Shown: in pieces, positions 5,228-5,554 of the stretch | Numbering within the stretch: position 1 is the stretch's first letter | How the letters are laid out: every line of letters starts with the position of its first letter | Source of the DNA: Leptospira soteropolitanensis | GTDB lineage: Bacteria > Spirochaetota > Leptospiria > Leptospirales > Leptospiraceae | Direction: 5' to 3' | NCBI RefSeq assembly: GCF_026151655.1 | Contig: NZ_JAMQPN010000022.1 | Span: 1 to 5,554 of the forward strand | DNA length: 5,554 nt | Notes under the pieces: generated by a model | Seen by the model: the letters and a program-made list of their open reading frames with translations, nothing else | Databases searched by the model: none | Told to the model about the DNA's origin: nothing | Position numbers and translations under genes: made by a program

Positions 5228-5388
5228 GCATAACAGCGTGGAAACGCTTCGCTTCGGCACAAGGCCTCGCTTGGGCTGCGCCACATTTCCCTTCTGTCAC
5301 TCGTTTGCATCCGCAAACTCCGTGCCAGTCCCTAACGTCCCGCCGGGACTCAGGGTCGGGAAACGTCGTCTCCCCTAGTTCGTTATGC
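5228..5388 (+). other. attC site 5 (hybrid type, 161 bp)
   Basis: R' box GCATAAC 5228-5234, L' arm GTGGAAACG 5238-5246 against L'' CGTCTCCCC 5367-5375 (7/9), R'' box GTTATGC 5382-5388. Inner stems: TTTCCC 5286-5291 with GGGAAA 5358-5363; GTTTGC/GCAAAC around ATCC; TCCC 5338-5341 with GGGA 5345-5348, framed by TAACG and CTCAG. The left half resembles type B sites, and the CCAGTCCCTAACGTCCCG block resembles type A. Confidence 0.85.
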
Positions 5389-5554
5389 GAAATCGCAAAT
5401 ATTCAAAATTATTCAGGAAAAGTTATGAAGTCAGAATTTAAAACCTTAGTATTCTTATTGTTAATTTTCTCTTGTAAATCCAATGAAAAACTATCAGAAG
5501 ATGAATTACTAAAATATTCAGAATTAAATGAAACTGCTGTGTTTATAAATTATG
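5383..5554 (+). mobile_element. Gene cassette 6 (start only)
   Basis: Begins after the core box GTTATGC at 5382-5388 and runs off the window. It holds the start of one gene. The matching right end, expected to resemble the reverse complement of GTTATGCGAAAT, is outside the window. Confidence 0.75.
5425..5554 (+). CDS. Probable lipoprotein, N-terminal 43 residues (partial)
   Basis: The first 43 codons are open and the gene continues beyond the window. The N-terminus has lysines at 2 and 6, a hydrophobic stretch LVFLLLIF (8-15), and then S16-C17, followed by polar, charged sequence (KSNEKLSEDELL). This is a lipoprotein signal peptide with C17 as the lipidated residue. Phenylalanine at -2 of the lipobox (I-F-S-C) departs from the E. 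coli consensus but is acceptable in spirochaetes, whose lipoboxes are loose. AGGA at 5415-5418 supplies a ribosome-binding site seven bases before ATG 5425. The mature protein would be anchored in a membrane; its function cannot be told from the visible part. Confidence 0.72.
   Translation, partial: MKSEFKTLVFLLLIFSCKSNEKLSEDELLKYSELNETAVFINY

Larger units (their letters stand above)
4320..5382 (+). mobile_element. Gene cassette 5 (unknown protein with ParB-like motif)
   Basis: Left end GTTATGCGCAAGCTTTG (4319-4335) and right coding border 5218-5234 are reverse complements at 15 of 17 positions. One gene, starting 30 bases after the core box, with no promoter seen in that short leader. Confidence 0.8.
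1..5554 (+). mobile_element. Integron gene-cassette array (interior segment)
   Basis: Six same-strand cassettes alternate with attC-like sites whose core boxes (GTATAAC or GCATAAC on the left, GTTATAC or GTTATGC on the right) recur at every gene boundary. The AAC and GTT triplets required by integron integrases are kept in every visible box. The sites are GC-rich against AT-rich cassette bodies. No tyrosine recombinase, attI or array promoter is present in the window, so whether an integrase lies nearby cannot be told. Gene content (toxin-antitoxin, signalling proteins, unknowns, one cassette without a gene) is typical of sedentary chromosomal integrons rather than of resistance integrons. 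Confidence 0.88.

Noticed and set aside
1264..5388. CRISPR array or insertion-sequence ends as explanation for the repeated GC-rich blocks
   Set aside because: The repeats are ~160 bases, diverged but co-varying, separated by whole genes of different length, and carry paired R and L boxes; no transposase, spacer regularity or target duplication is seen.
1..5554. tRNA or rRNA genes
   Set aside because: No cloverleaf-like or rRNA-like stretch was noticed; the GC-rich segments are all accounted for by attC sites.

Overview
The window is a stretch of an integron gene-cassette array. Five complete cassettes and the beginning of a sixth lie head to tail, all genes on the + strand. They are separated by five complete attC recombination sites (a sixth is cut by the left edge). 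The recognition rests on the repeated GTATAAC/GCATAAC ... GTTATAC/GTTATGC core boxes, the inner L-type arms next to them, and about 100 bases of GC-rich, foldable sequence between the arms. No integron integrase and no attI are visible, so this is either the interior of a sedentary chromosomal array or an integrase-less cluster of cassettes.

The coding parts are strongly AT-rich, while the attC sites are GC-rich. The AT-rich codon use and the lipoprotein start in the last cassette (LIFSC) would fit a spirochaete, for example a Leptospiraceae relative. That host guess is an inference with modest confidence; nothing here is taxonomically decisive.

Layout: (1) 40-1421, a 399-residue protein whose C-terminal part looks like a divergent DisA/CdaA-type diadenylate cyclase (DAC) domain. 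(2) 1422-2966, a two-gene cassette with a soluble histidine-kinase-like ATPase and, immediately after its stop codon, a receiver-like protein. (3) 2967-3413, a cassette with no credible gene but strong internal inverted repeats. (4) 3414-4319, a HigB/Gp49-type toxin and a HigA-type antitoxin with their own promoter and a palindromic operator. (5) 4320-5382, a 269-residue unknown protein with a CxxC motif and a ParB-like DGHHK motif. (6) from 5383, the start of a probable lipoprotein gene that runs off the window.

The cassettes are independent mobile units, so no joint pathway between cassettes should be assumed. Within cassettes, two pairs probably do work together: kinase-like with receiver-like protein, and toxin with antitoxin. 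Only the toxin-antitoxin cassette shows a convincing promoter; the other genes start 14-36 bases after the core site and probably depend on read-through.

The most striking signals are: a cyclic-dinucleotide-synthase-like protein on an integron cassette; a divergent kinase/receiver pair as a single cassette; a gene-less cassette; attC sites whose inner stems change sequence while keeping pairing; and cassette ends that are complementary for 10-18 bases, beyond the recombination box, so each cassette's borders can be read directly.
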